From the NCBI GenBank assembly GCA_020881915.1, contig JAJFPB010000014.1:620001-684000 (forward strand): a DNA stretch of 64,000 bases, read 5' to 3'. A model generated the notes under the pieces. That model made no database searches. It worked only from the letters and a program-made list of their open reading frames with translations, and was not told the DNA's origin. The stretch is from Paramyrothecium sp. XJ0827 (lineage: Eukaryota > Ascomycota > Sordariomycetes > Hypocreales > Stachybotryaceae). A program made the translations under genes and the position numbers. Below are positions 45,739 to 55,978 of this stretch, piece after piece. Numbering within the stretch: position 1 is the stretch's first letter; the number at the start of each line of letters is the position of its first letter.

Positions 45739-47460
45739 ATGAGCGTGTCCAAGGACACTGAAGTGGCCAGAGCGGCCGTCTCGACACAGCATGCCCACGC
45801 GCCACAGACCATGGCAGACGTGGTCCCACCAGAACCGCCTGAGCCTGGCTTCAAACGCAGCTGGCGACTCCTCAGCATCTTCGCTGTTCTGGTTTTCCTG
45901 TCGTTCCTATCTGCCTTGGACTCGTCCATCATCACGACTTCACTGCCCACCATCACCCGAGAGATCAATGGCGAGCGCGAGTATGCCTGGATCGCAAACT
46001 CTTACCTCTTCGCCTCGACAGTCCCGCAACCCCTCTTCGGACAGGTCGCCAATATCTTTGGCCGGCGTAAGCCTTTCTTCCTCAGCCTCGGCCTTTTCTT
46101 CGTCGGAAGCGCGCTGGCAGGCTTCTCTCATAATGCCGCAATGTTTATCGCCGCCCGTGTGATCCAGGGCATTGGCTCCGGAGGCCTGTATGTTCTCCCC
46201 GAGATCATCATGTGCGATCTTGTCCCGCCTCGTCATCGTGGTCCATATCTCAGCGCTCTGCTATCAGCTGCAGCTGTTGGCGCCACCATAGGGCCCATCA
46301 TTGGAGGCGTCCTCGCGCAAGTTGATTGGCGCTGGATCTTCTGGATCAACTTGCCCGTCGTCGCTGTTGGGGCCGTCGCCATGGTTTTCCTCCTGCGATT
46401 GAAGTATGCCAAGAATAAGTCCTGGAAGGTGGCCTTGTCCCGTGTCGACATTGTCGGCAACGCCATATTCATCCCCTCCATGATCTCAGTCTTCTTTGGC
46501 TTGATCTTGGGCGGCAACTCGACATCAGGTTACCCATGGAACAACTGGCGCATTATCCTGGCACTCGCACTTGGAGTTGCTGGTTGGATTATTTTCCATA
46601 TCCACCAGGCCTCGTCATTTTGCCGCGAACCAAGCATGCCACCTCGACTATTCAAACACCGCACCGCGATTGCCGGGTTCCTAATGATCTTCCTCATCTC
46701 AACCTTCTCGCAGGCCATCGCATTTTTTATTCCGGTATACTTCCAAGCTCTTAAGGGGAACTCGCCTCTCATGTCGGGGGTCAATTATCTTCCCTTCGCT
46801 CTCGCCTTGCTGGTTCTGGCGGGCTCGGCTGGTGGTTTCATGACCAAAACAGGCCTATACAAGCCTGTGCACTTTGCTGGCTGGGCACTCAGTGCTATCG
46901 GAGCTGGGCTTTTCTCCAGTCTCGACGACACATCCAGCACCGGGAAATGGGTCGGCTACCAGATACTGGCTGCAGGGGGCGTTGGATTCATCTTTACAGT
47001 CTCTCTTCCTTCTACGCTATCTGCTCTAGACGAGGTCGACGTAGCTGTTGCAACCGGTACCTTTGCCTTCATCCGCACGTTTGGTTTCGTCTGGGGAGTC
47101 ACCATGGCATCAATCATCTTTAATAGCCAGGTAAACTCTCTTCTGGCTACCATTGACGATCCTTCAGTGCGACAGCTTCTAGCAGACGGTGCAGCGTACG
47201 CCTATGCAGCCGGGGGCAACGATGGCTCGGGGTCCATCAACGATCTATCCCCGATATCTAGGAGTCAGGTCATCGGCGTCTACGTGCGAAGCTTTCGAGT
47301 CATCTGGTTGACATTCGTAGGTATATCGTGCGCAGGCTTCTTGCTTACGTTTGTTGAGAAGCAGCTGGATCTCCGGAAAGAACACGAGACGGAATTTGGA
47401 CTCGCGGAAGTGGACGATAAGCGGAGTCGCCCAGGCAACACGGGTGGGCCTCTTGATTGA
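45739..47460 (+). CDS. MFS drug/metabolite exporter, 14-span DHA2 type
   Basis: Intronless, 573 residues from the ATG at 45739. A cytoplasmic N-terminus rich in Pro and Glu leads to 14 predicted membrane spans. Span 1 carries LSFLSALDSSIITTSLPTI, the DHA2 motif D1. Motif A is GQVANIFGRRKPFF, motif C-like GATIGPIIGGVLAQ, with VIQGIGSGGLYVLPEII and QVDWRWIFWINLP also typical. Such proton antiporters export toxins or secondary metabolites at the plasma membrane. Placed between oxidative enzymes, it may export the product of that set. Confidence 0.92.
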   Translation: MSVSKDTEVARAAVSTQHAHAPQTMADVVPPEPPEPGFKRSWRLLSIFAVLVFLSFLSALDSSIITTSLPTITREINGEREYAWIANSYLFASTVPQPLFGQVANIFGRRKPFFLSLGLFFVGSALAGFSHNAAMFIAARVIQGIGSGGLYVLPEIIMCDLVPPRHRGPYLSALLSAAAVGATIGPIIGGVLAQVDWRWIFWINLPVVAVGAVAMVFLLRLKYAKNKSWKVALSRVDIVGNAIFIPSMISVFFGLILGGNSTSGYPWNNWRIILALALGVAGWIIFHIHQASSFCREPSMPPRLFKHRTAIAGFLMIFLISTFSQAIAFFIPVYFQALKGNSPLMSGVNYLPFALALLVLAGSAGGFMTKTGLYKPVHFAGWALSAIGAGLFSSLDDTSSTGKWVGYQILAAGGVGFIFTVSLPSTLSALDEVDVAVATGTFAFIRTFGFVWGVTMASIIFNSQVNSLLATIDDPSVRQLLADGAAYAYAAGGNDGSGSINDLSPISRSQVIGVYVRSFRVIWLTFVGISCAGFLLTFVEKQLDLRKEHETEFGLAEVDDKRSRPGNTGGPLD

Positions 47461-48393
47461 GGCAAAAGATTCACGGAGAAACTTGTATGCACATGACGAG
47501 ACTCTTCAAATCGAGTTGTTGGCTGGCCCTCCCTTCCGTCCTTGATCATATCCCATCCTTGCCTCGTTGATCATGTCCCACAATGTCCCCCTCTCGCCGC
47601 TTTCGATACCCGGAGCCTTGCGTAAAACCACAGTGGCCGCGAACATCAGGGAGCCGATTGGGCGGTACCAGGCTCAATGCGCATCGCCAAAGCTCCTGGA
47701 TACCATACCGGGAAGTCACTGAACCAAGGCAGACCATCCCCTTTAGCACCATATCACATGCATCGCGCCGACCTGTCTTGTAGAAGCCTTGCATAAGGAT
47801 GCCAGGGACGGCGCTCCACATGGGCAGGGGCCTCGAGGGTCTCGGCAATGTTCCCCAGATAAGCCGTACAGGGGCCATGGACATAAAGGGTTGCTCACGC
47901 AGTGGGGACTTGTTCCACGACACACAGGCGAGAGGCATCCGGAGAAGCCTCGTGACCCCGCCAAATCCTGGGCCTTGTGGCGGGCGCAGCGTCCGCCCCA
48001 TGCAAGGTTGAGATGCCGGGTGCAATAATAATTCTGGTTGGTGGAGGCGTGTGCGACCAACAAATGCGCGTTCTGGTTGTCACATCGTAAGCCTGCGTGG
48101 CATGTACTTTGTACGTACTACAAAGTCCTGCATGAAACCACCGGGAGCTTACGGAGCTATTTCTTACCCGAGATTGAATAGGCACCGTGGTAGGGTAGGG
48201 TGCGGTAAGTCCGTGGCCTGCTCATCAGGCTTATTGGTCCCGTGCTGGTCCCCTGAACCTCAAGCAGATCACTACTGACAGCTCGATACAGAGTACCCTT
48301 GAGCATCGCAGCACGACCACAGAACCGCAGACCTCCTTGCGCAGTCGCCATTATGTAGGCAGCCTCCAGCCTCCAGCGCACACCAGTTACTGA
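47461..48393. other. Intergenic between MFS and SDR genes
   Basis: No gene supported. The SDR's missing first exon could lie in its right half. Confidence 0.4.
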
Positions 48394-49404
48394 CTCCCAA
48401 ACAATAGGAATCGGAGCATCATCAGGTCTATCACTACCCAGCTTTCGCCTCTGCCGCGTCCCACGGGCAACTTCTCGGACAAAACCGTGATTTTGACGGG
48501 CGCAAATACAGGACTTGGCCTCGAGGCGGCTCGGCATTTTGGACGCCTCAATGCTGCTAAAATCATTCTCGGCTGCCGGGACATAGAGAAAGGGGAGGCC
48601 GCTCGAGCAGACTTGGAGTCCACATTCGGTCAAACTGTCAAAGTTGAGGTATGGCAGGTCGATCTCGAGTCGTTCGCCAGCGTCAAGAGCTTTTGCGCCC
48701 GAGCTGCCAGCTTAGAGCGCGTGGACGTCCTGGTTGAGAATGCTGGAGCCCTTAGCCTTTTATACAATACAGCTGAAGGCTACGAGCGTCTCACAACCAT
48801 CAACGTAATTTCTACATGGCTAATGGCCTTGTTGCTGCTACCAGTCTTGCGGGCGACAAAGAAGAGGTTCTACCAGAATGAGAAAGAGTCCCCGCATCTT
48901 GTGATTGTTAGTTCCAATGCACACTTCTACGCTAGATTCGAATGCCGCAATGCGCCTTCGATCTTCGAATACTTAAGAAGGGGCACGGATATGATGGATC
49001 GGTATGGTGTTACGAAGCTTATAAGTTTACTGATTGGTCGTGAGATCGCCAGTCAGACATTACAGAAACGGAATCAGGCAGAACAGGTCATCTTGAACTT
49101 TGTGGAGCCTGGCTCTTGCAAAACACAACTATTGCGGGAGAAATCCTGGCCATGGTACTTCGAGGTAATTACTCAGGTTGGGTTTGGACTGGTTGGCCGT
49201 ACAGCTGAGGCAGGTTCTCGTACGTATATATCTGCTGCAACTGCAGGCTTGGAGAGCCATGGAGAGTATCTTGAAGATTGTAAACTTAGCACTCCACACG
49301 ACTTTGTCACGTCGGAGGAAGGGTCTAAGATTCAGAAGAAGGTCTACCAGGAGGTTATGGAGATACTGGATCAGATCGAGCCTGGCATCGCCAAGAATAT
49401 TTGA
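48394..49404 (+). CDS. Short-chain dehydrogenase/reductase, start unresolved
   Basis: Open from 48394 after an in-frame TGA; family resemblance starts at about LSPLPRPTGNFSDKTV. NAD(P)-binding TGANTGLGLEAARHF, ENAGA (usually NNAG), IVSSNA with the active-site serine, and YGVTKLISLL with the YxxxK pair are all present. The C-terminus is SRTYISAATAG .. SHGEYLED, as in WW-domain oxidoreductase-like fungal SDRs. About 320 residues are coded here. No ATG precedes the conserved part in frame, so a first exon upstream of about 48420 is likely; acceptor candidates are the AGs at 48406 and 48424. Confidence 0.85.
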   Translation, partial: LPNNRNRSIIRSITTQLSPLPRPTGNFSDKTVILTGANTGLGLEAARHFGRLNAAKIILGCRDIEKGEAARADLESTFGQTVKVEVWQVDLESFASVKSFCARAASLERVDVLVENAGALSLLYNTAEGYERLTTINVISTWLMALLLLPVLRATKKRFYQNEKESPHLVIVSSNAHFYARFECRNAPSIFEYLRRGTDMMDRYGVTKLISLLIGREIASQTLQKRNQAEQVILNFVEPGSCKTQLLREKSWPWYFEVITQVGFGLVGRTAEAGSRTYISAATAGLESHGEYLEDCKLSTPHDFVTSEEGSKIQKKVYQEVMEILDQIEPGIAKNI

Positions 49405-50889
49405 GTGCATAAATGTGGTCTTGCTTGTCTTATGACACTTTACTCTCTGCTGGTGCGAAAGCTAGCCCATGTGTCTCCTTGTCTGTGAACACTCATCCAA
49501 GATGCACTAATGAGGTCCTCTCTCCGTGTCGAGTGATTCTATCATTTGCAATCGCCATTCACTCAATGGACTGCCCAGAGTCTGGAGTCTCGGGCTCTCC
49601 TCATCTCCTTGGGGCGTTGTAATCAATCATTCTTCTTGTTCTGTATTATTTCCCAGCTAAGCCTTGCGCCACATTGTACTAATTGCACTCAACAAGATGT
49701 GAATGATTTTGGCGATCCGCGAACCCGCCCCGCCCAGAAACCCGAAAGAAGAGCTAGGGTGGCGATGGTGAGAAGCTAGATGCGCGGGACGGACCAGTCC
49801 CCCTCACAACAGGGACACAGGCGACGCGGCTCTGCAACCCCCACCTACTTGGTGCTCCACCGAGCATGTTTGACTTGGATCTGGATTTTCGTCGTGTGCA
49901 TGTACCAGTACATTATAAGAAACACGAATCCGTTAAAGGGACTTCCGTACCCTTGGCCGCGTCAAGAACCCCGCAGCGTGATGCCAAGAGGTTACACGGC
50001 GATTCCATGATGATGGGCGAGACAACACCAACATATGTAGTCGGTAGCCCAGTTGGCTTACTTACGAGGGGGTGTAAAGATCACTTACTGTACAGTATCA
50101 CTGATCTGCGGGTTTGGGACTCTCGTACAGGGTAACATTCGCTTTGGGGCGCGGCCACCTCGCATGCATCTCGGTGTCCACTTACATATTATGGGGGTTT
50201 ATCAAGACATCGACAAGGGTGAGGGTTGTCCGGGTGTCCATCTACGGCCTTTGCCGAGGGAGGACCTGCAAGGGTTAGGCGGGGTACGGTGGTGAAGCAC
50301 AAGCCTATCTAGTAGGTGATTAAATGGTAAAAAGCAGTGCTAAAATGTAAACAAAATAGTAATACAACATCATATAATGTCATTTACAAGCGCTCTAGAA
50401 GTCTTTTAACATGTAAATAATATTCCTATTTATCTTAATGAAAGGAATTTGAAATCTTCATATCTTCTAGTATTATGCGGAACTCTTTGTCCACTAACTG
50501 CAGCTGTTTTGTATGAAGACAGAGCCATAACAAAGTCCACCTGGCTGGGAGCATCACCCACTTCCATGGTAGGCAAACCAACATACACTAACCCCCATCT
50601 TGCCCTCACGGTTGATTGCTATATGCATTAGGAAGCTGTTTCCTTCCGAGGGCTCGATTGGTGAGGGGTGAATGTGGCTTGATGTGCGCAAGTCCCCCAT
50701 CTTGCATATTCATCTATCATTGTCGAGCTAAAGCTGACACTCATGTCTGTATAAATATGAATCACCTAACGCCTTACAATAACCCAGTACGTAGGTAGCA
50801 TTAGCATTCCTACGAACTCGGTTCATCTCCCCTTCTTCCGTCACCCCGCTCTTGTCTTGCTCCGTCTTGAACCCAGTCATTCTTCCAAG
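49405..50889. other. Intergenic, no gene seen
   Basis: Short frames only. The stretch 50320-50445 is AT-leaning. The right end is the P450 promoter. Confidence 0.45.
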
Positions 50890-52962
50890 ATGTTATCGAC
50901 GCTAGCTGTGCCCATCTCGGCCACGTCGCCAACAACCCTGGCACTTGCTCTCACCCTGTCATTTCTTGTTGTTGTCCTTGCCAGCGCTGAACCCAAATCT
51001 GCGGATCTCGGCCGCACGGCGACTCTTTCCGAGTTTCTTTCAAACCCAATATCATGCATTCGGAAGCGATTCAAGGCTTGGTCGTTTCTCCTCAGAGGCC
51101 CTTACATCATCGAGGAAGCCTACAACAATGTAACCACCACCAAAGACGGAGGGTTATTGAGATTTCTCATGCTAATCCTACCAGGCCAACGGCAAGCCAT
51201 TTGCGGTTGAAGGCCCTGACAATCGGTACATCCTTGTTTCTTCCTGGGATCAGATCAAGGAAATCGATGACGCTTCGGACAATGTACTTTCACTCCAAGC
51301 CGCGGCAAGAGAGATTTTGCAGCCGAAGCACACAATGGTTGGCTTTGAATGGCATGACAAGAAAGGATTCGATGGCGCCCCGTTGCTTCGAACCATTCGC
51401 TATCTCCTGACGGCCCATCTTCCCAACATACTCCCTGATATCAGGGCCTCCATCCAATTTAGGTTCGACTCGCAAGTCGAGACACATCCAGTTGTCCACG
51501 GCACGTCTTCCGTCTCCACCAGATTGTTACAAACTAACGCTGAGACCAGGCAGGAAGCTTTCCCCCATCTATTCCATGGTCATTGGTGCTGTTACGCAAT
51601 CGAACGCACACGCCTTCTTTGGCCAAGAGCTGTGTATGTAGAGGCCACATATTTCTCTTCCATCATGCACTGATGCCAATCATACAGCCAAGAACGCGGA
51701 ATTCATGGAAGCTGGCAAGCTTTTCATCGAGCAGACGCTGCTCATTGCCGAGGCAATCCGCTTGCTCCCCCACTCGATCTCAGGGTACGCTCTACTCCCA
51801 TACCGCTCAATGATTGGCTTCCCTAAACAAACATCTAGACATGTCGGGGACTTCCTTGCGAATAGACTGAACTCTGGCAAGATCATCTTCGGTCACTTGG
51901 AAACTATCGTGACGAAGCGATTTGAGGAGCGAGAGATGAGGAAACGCGGCCACAATATTCCTGAACAGGCATGTAGAATTGCTCAATGAAACGGACAAGT
52001 ACTTACATGGACTTACAGAAGGACTGCATTCAATGGATCATGGATAACTCGCCAAAAGTCAAGCCGTGGTCTGTTCAACGTGTTATCCATGAGCTGATTG
52101 CTGTCTGGTTTGGCTCGGTCCACATCACCTCCACGGTAAGGCTGATGCATACCCCACCGATGATGATGACAACAAATCTTCTAAACACGAAAGTAACTAG
52201 ACTACTACGTTTGCTCTCTTCGATCTTTGCCTGCACCCGGAGTACGTGCCTCCACTACGAAAGGAGGTTGAGGATACTACATGGGCAAAATTTGAAGAAT
52301 CCGGCGGCCAGCTGTTCCCACTCATGGATAGCTTCATGAAGGAGTCTGCTCGGGTCAACCCAGTTGAATCAGGTATGGCAATTGACATCTATATCCTTTC
52401 TTATCCTTCGACCGCCTCCCTTGGGGCAGCCAGTTGAGCTAAAATTGATTTAGTGAGCACCCGGCGCAAGGCCACCAAGTCGTTCTCGCTCGCGGATGGT
52501 ACAAAAGTGAGGGTGGGTGAATGGATATGCTCAGCCGTTCGTGGCATGAATCTTGATCCAGCAAACTATTCCAAGGCGGATGAATTCCATGGATTCCGAT
52601 TCTGCTCCCCAGACGTGCTGGAGTCAAGCCTCGGAGACGCCTTTCCACCAGAAATGTTCCATATTCCTACGTCGGCAAAGTCATCTCAATTTGTGGATTT
52701 GGATGACTGGCAACTATGGGGTACTGGTAAATCTGCTTGGTAAGTCCACAGGCGCCACAACTCCAGTCTTTTTACTCACTGCATCCGATTTAGCACCGGA
52801 CGATGGTATGCCTCTGCGATGATCAAGATTATTCTCGGTACAATCATTGAGAAGTGGGACATGGAGCTGGCAGACCCCAGCGCCAACCGGCACTTTTGTT
52901 GGCGAACTTTCTACTACCCCATACCCAGCACCAAGTTTGTCTTGAAGCCACGAGAGGCTTGA
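50890..52962 (+). CDS. Cytochrome P450, eight exons, one GC-AG intron
   Basis: Exons: 50890-51129, 51185-51504, 51554-51633, 51688-51968, 52019-52135, 52201-52372, 52454-52739 and 52794-52962; 554 residues. A hydrophobic anchor (LALALTLSFLVVVLASAEP) is followed by KAWSFLLRGPYIIEEAY, REILQPKHTMVGFEW and the I-helix HELIAVWFGSVHITSTTTTF. ExxR is in MKESARVNP. The heme loop LWGTGKSACTGRWYAS is complete only after splicing exon 7 to 8; it has Thr where Pro is usual after the cysteine. All junctions keep frame. Intron 4 (51969-52018) needs a GC donor. Layout resembles fungal terpenoid/alkaloid tailoring P450s; substrate unknown. Confidence 0.88.
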
Positions 52963-53228
52963 GAAAGACAAAGTCTACTGTTGGGGCAAATGAGCTGCTT
53001 GACACCCCAAGTCGCTTTCTCCTTTGTTTTTTGTCACAACCAGGGCTCACAGAACAATATCATGACAGCACTTTGCTGCGTTTATCTACGGAGCACTGAT
53101 TGAATTGATGGAAGTTATAATGTGTTGCAATACCTGTGTGCAAGGTGACGTGCGGCATTCTTCAGTAATCTGAGATTAGCACAAATGAAAATGACAAGAC
53201 TTGATCCCCACCAAAGAACAATCAACAA

Positions 53229-54020
53229 TTAACACTTCATGTACTTGAGGGCCTCCTCTGTCGGCGACACCCAGGCTAGAGTAGGCAAGACTACATCAAG
53301 CAGGGCCCGGTGCACCTGCTCATTGGGGTCCCAAACAGCTTCCTCAACCACTGTGACTACAAAGTCTAGGTCTGTTCCGTGCGTGGCCGTGCCAAGTACA
53401 GCGCCGCTGGTAGCGATACCACCGAGGATTAGGTGTGTGACTCCCAGCTCCTCTCGGAGAAGAGGTAGAAGGCCTTGGGCGATGAGAGCGGACCGGTAGC
53501 CTGGGGGGCGTAGCGAGATGCTCTCATGGCCATGGTGGCCTGTGGAGTTTGTAGGAGCAAGCTCAGTATACTCGGCGGCTAGGTCGGGCATAGCCTCGAA
53601 CGTAGGCTTATGAATAGCAATCCAATCATTGTACACCTTATTTACTCGGGGAGGATCGATCTTGGTGTCGGCAAGGCAATGGATAATAGGCATTCTTGCC
53701 TTGCGTGCTGCAGCTAGAAGTGCTTTAGCCGAGTCGATGAGTTTCTGCTTTGTATCATCATCGGAGATCATATTAACAAGAACATTCTGGTAGTCGAGGA
53801 AGAGTAGGGCCGTTTGGTGTGGTGGGTAGTGGCCCGGATCGCTCGGGGGCAGGTCACGGCGGCTCATCTTGGACTGGTAGGTCTGCCGACTCGTGGGCAA
53901 GGTGTAAGACAGCAGCGGCGCGGACCGAATGGCAAGGCTTTTATGGGTAGCACCAGCAGGAATTGCAGTGCCACAAGACACCCCCAAATAGCTGCACAGG
54001 AGGAAAATTGAGGTCTTCAT
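53229..54020 (-). CDS. Secreted isochorismatase-fold protein lacking the catalytic cysteine
   Basis: Intronless, 263 residues from the ATG at 54020; a longer in-frame extension exists but lacks features. Signal peptide-like start SIFLLCSYLGVSCGTAIPAG. The cysteine-hydrolase fold shows ALLFLDYQNVLVNM with the catalytic Asp, PIIHCLADTKIDPP, and the segment LILGGIATSGAVLGTATHG. In active family members the last block reads TxxCV; here Ala takes the cysteine position. Such TSG[AV]V forms occur in a separate subgroup of unknown or altered activity. A fragment of a paralogue lies at 10257-10394. Confidence 0.88.
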   Translation of the reverse strand: MKTSIFLLCSYLGVSCGTAIPAGATHKSLAIRSAPLLSYTLPTSRQTYQSKMSRRDLPPSDPGHYPPHQTALLFLDYQNVLVNMISDDDTKQKLIDSAKALLAAARKARMPIIHCLADTKIDPPRVNKVYNDWIAIHKPTFEAMPDLAAEYTELAPTNSTGHHGHESISLRPPGYRSALIAQGLLPLLREELGVTHLILGGIATSGAVLGTATHGTDLDFVVTVVEEAVWDPNEQVHRALLDVVLPTLAWVSPTEEALKYMKC

Positions 54021-54733
54021 GGTCGAGGTCAGACGTGCAGCCGTCAGGTGGTATTGGGACGCTGTGGAGGGAATGGGGTATGACTTGCTAACGCGGGTAG
54101 GGAGTGCGTTCGTTAAAATACAGCCGATAAGAAACAGACAACCGACCCTGCGTATCCAGAAAGGAACATTGTATTCAATACTTCCAGGATACATAGCCAG
54201 GCTCAGTATTAAGGGCACCATTGTCGGGGCTGCGCACTAGCACTGTGCGCATTGCATGGGTGACCAGGGTAACAACCAACAGATGCAATCAAAGCTCTTG
54301 CTGAAGGGGGGCCACGGGCCACCTCCACTAGTCTTTCGAGTATTGTACAGTCAATAGAGCCCATTAAAGCAAGAAGTGCGGAGCCTGCTGGACAGGGCCG
54401 CCACCGCAAAGCCTCATTGTGTATACAGCATGCCTCGAGGGGTGCCGGCGCTGCGAAGCCTCCAGACACCCAAGCTTGCATCCATTTAGCCCTTATTGGC
54501 TTCGCCAGGCTTGAGGGATTTATGCATACAGCTTTCCCGCCACCGTGCTTGGCGTTACACAACAGTACAGTCGTCCACCAGGAAAAGATCAGAGCCACTC
54601 ACCGAGGTCCTTTTTTTGTGCATGTGCACCCCGACCCATGGGTCAGCCACATTGGTGTTCTCACCGGGGCTCTCGGGAGCGACTTAATGGTTCAGAAATG
54701 GCCCCACTCCGGATGGCTTCCTATGCATCTATC
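54021..54733. other. Intergenic between isochorismatase-like and PTH11-like genes
   Basis: No supported gene; a minus-strand frame at 54209-54598 has no motif. It contains the promoter of the isochorismatase-like gene. Confidence 0.4.
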
Positions 54734-55978
54734 TCATCTAAGCTGCTTTCCTACTCGTTCCTCCTCCGTGGTGGTGGTGAGCACAAACTCGCTGGTCTGA
54801 TGAATGTTATGGACATCGTACTCATGGACCAAGTGCTTCTGCGATGAGTTGTGGACGACTGAACCCGTCATGCCGCTGGCCCCATCACCCCGCAGCCGAT
54901 GCGGTTGCATCTCAAGATCAGAGTAGCCAGACCGGTTGTAGAGTCCGTGGCTTTTGGAGGCTCCCGACGACATCCGCCCTGAAGTCCCACCCCTCTTGCC
55001 GCTGGAACCTCTGAGCAGGCTGCTGAAAGCTGTCCCAATGGAACCCCAAGCGCCCAGCTTTGTGACCGGGCGCAGCTTGGGAACACACCCGATGATGATG
55101 ACGAGGTTGGCCTCGATGCCAGTAATGAGAGTGAGGACGGCGAAAATGTAGAACAGGTCCGCAGTATCCTCCCCAATCTCGCCAGTGCTCTGCATCGTAT
55201 CAATGATCATGACGAGCTTCGCCAAAGCGATGCCAAATGTGATGACTGAAAGAGCCATCAGGATGGTCAGTCCGATCTTTTGTCGTACAGGCATGTTCAA
55301 CTTCCAAATGAAGATGACTGGGAACAAAACGTAAAGCAGGTCAGACGCAGCCAAGAACGCTATGTAAGAGACAGTCAGCATCCTGCATGCGCCACAAACG
55401 CGGCTGGGGGTTGGGGGGCCGGAAGACGAACCATGAAGTACAATTGAGAACATCTGCTGGACCTCGGGATCCCATCGATCGACTTCCAACAATATGTTCC
55501 ACAAGGCTTCGACCGGGCGAGCCTGGAGCCAGACAATAATGAAGTTCAAGATGCCGATGAGGACGACGCTGCCCGTGAAGATGTACATGAACCATTTGAA
55601 CCAGGTGCGAATTCCAAAAATGCGTGTCAGGAGCACGCCGATGGAGAGTCTCGATACCACGGCCACCAGCACCGCCATTGGGCTCGTGAACCAGGACCAC
55701 TTGAGCAAATCGATGAACTCCTCAGGGGGCTTCGTCATGTCAGGCGTTTTGCCTGCTCCTTTGGTGATCGCCATGGTAACAATTGCTTGATAAGCCACCT
55801 GCAGTGCCACGGCGAACACCATGATCCAGTCATCCGACTCAATGGGTGCGGAAAACTTCCTTCGTAAGTAGACACGGGCTCCGACAGTAAGGATGGCCAG
55901 GCCTGTCATGATCCAAGGAATAGAGAGCATGGCCCCGCTGATGTCCCAGCTGTCCGCCGAGGGTAATGGGAGAGCCAT
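54734..55978 (-). CDS. PTH11-like membrane protein (second copy of the family)
   Basis: Exons 55978-55432 and 55359-54734; 390 residues. The 72-nt intron is a multiple of three without a stop, so an unspliced reading stays open; splicing restores FSIVLHAFLAASDLLYVLFP, the conserved span-5 region. Seven spans: MLSIPWIMTGLAILTVGARV, DDWIMVFAVALQVAYQAIV, MAVLVAVVSRLSIGVLL, FMYIFTGSVVLIGILNFIIV, span 5, LTILMALSVITFGIAL and TADLFYIFAVLTLITGIEAN. The cytoplasmic tail is Ser/Gly-rich. Members bind unknown ligands at the cell surface or accompany metabolite clusters. Confidence 0.9.
   Translation of the reverse strand: MALPLPSADSWDISGAMLSIPWIMTGLAILTVGARVYLRRKFSAPIESDDWIMVFAVALQVAYQAIVTMAITKGAGKTPDMTKPPEEFIDLLKWSWFTSPMAVLVAVVSRLSIGVLLTRIFGIRTWFKWFMYIFTGSVVLIGILNFIIVWLQARPVEALWNILLEVDRWDPEVQQMFSIVLHGSSSGPPTPSRVCGACRMLTVSYIAFLAASDLLYVLFPVIFIWKLNMPVRQKIGLTILMALSVITFGIALAKLVMIIDTMQSTGEIGEDTADLFYIFAVLTLITGIEANLVIIIGCVPKLRPVTKLGAWGSIGTAFSSLLRGSSGKRGGTSGRMSSGASKSHGLYNRSGYSDLEMQPHRLRGDGASGMTGSVVHNSSQKHLVHEYDVHNIHQTSEFVLTTTTEEERVGKQLR

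Noticed and set aside
45572..45829. Minus-strand frame overlapping the MFS start
   Set aside because: Shadow of the transporter's first exon and its promoter.
54209..54598. 129-codon minus-strand frame between two genes
   Set aside because: Cys/Ala/Pro-rich composition without motif; likely chance.
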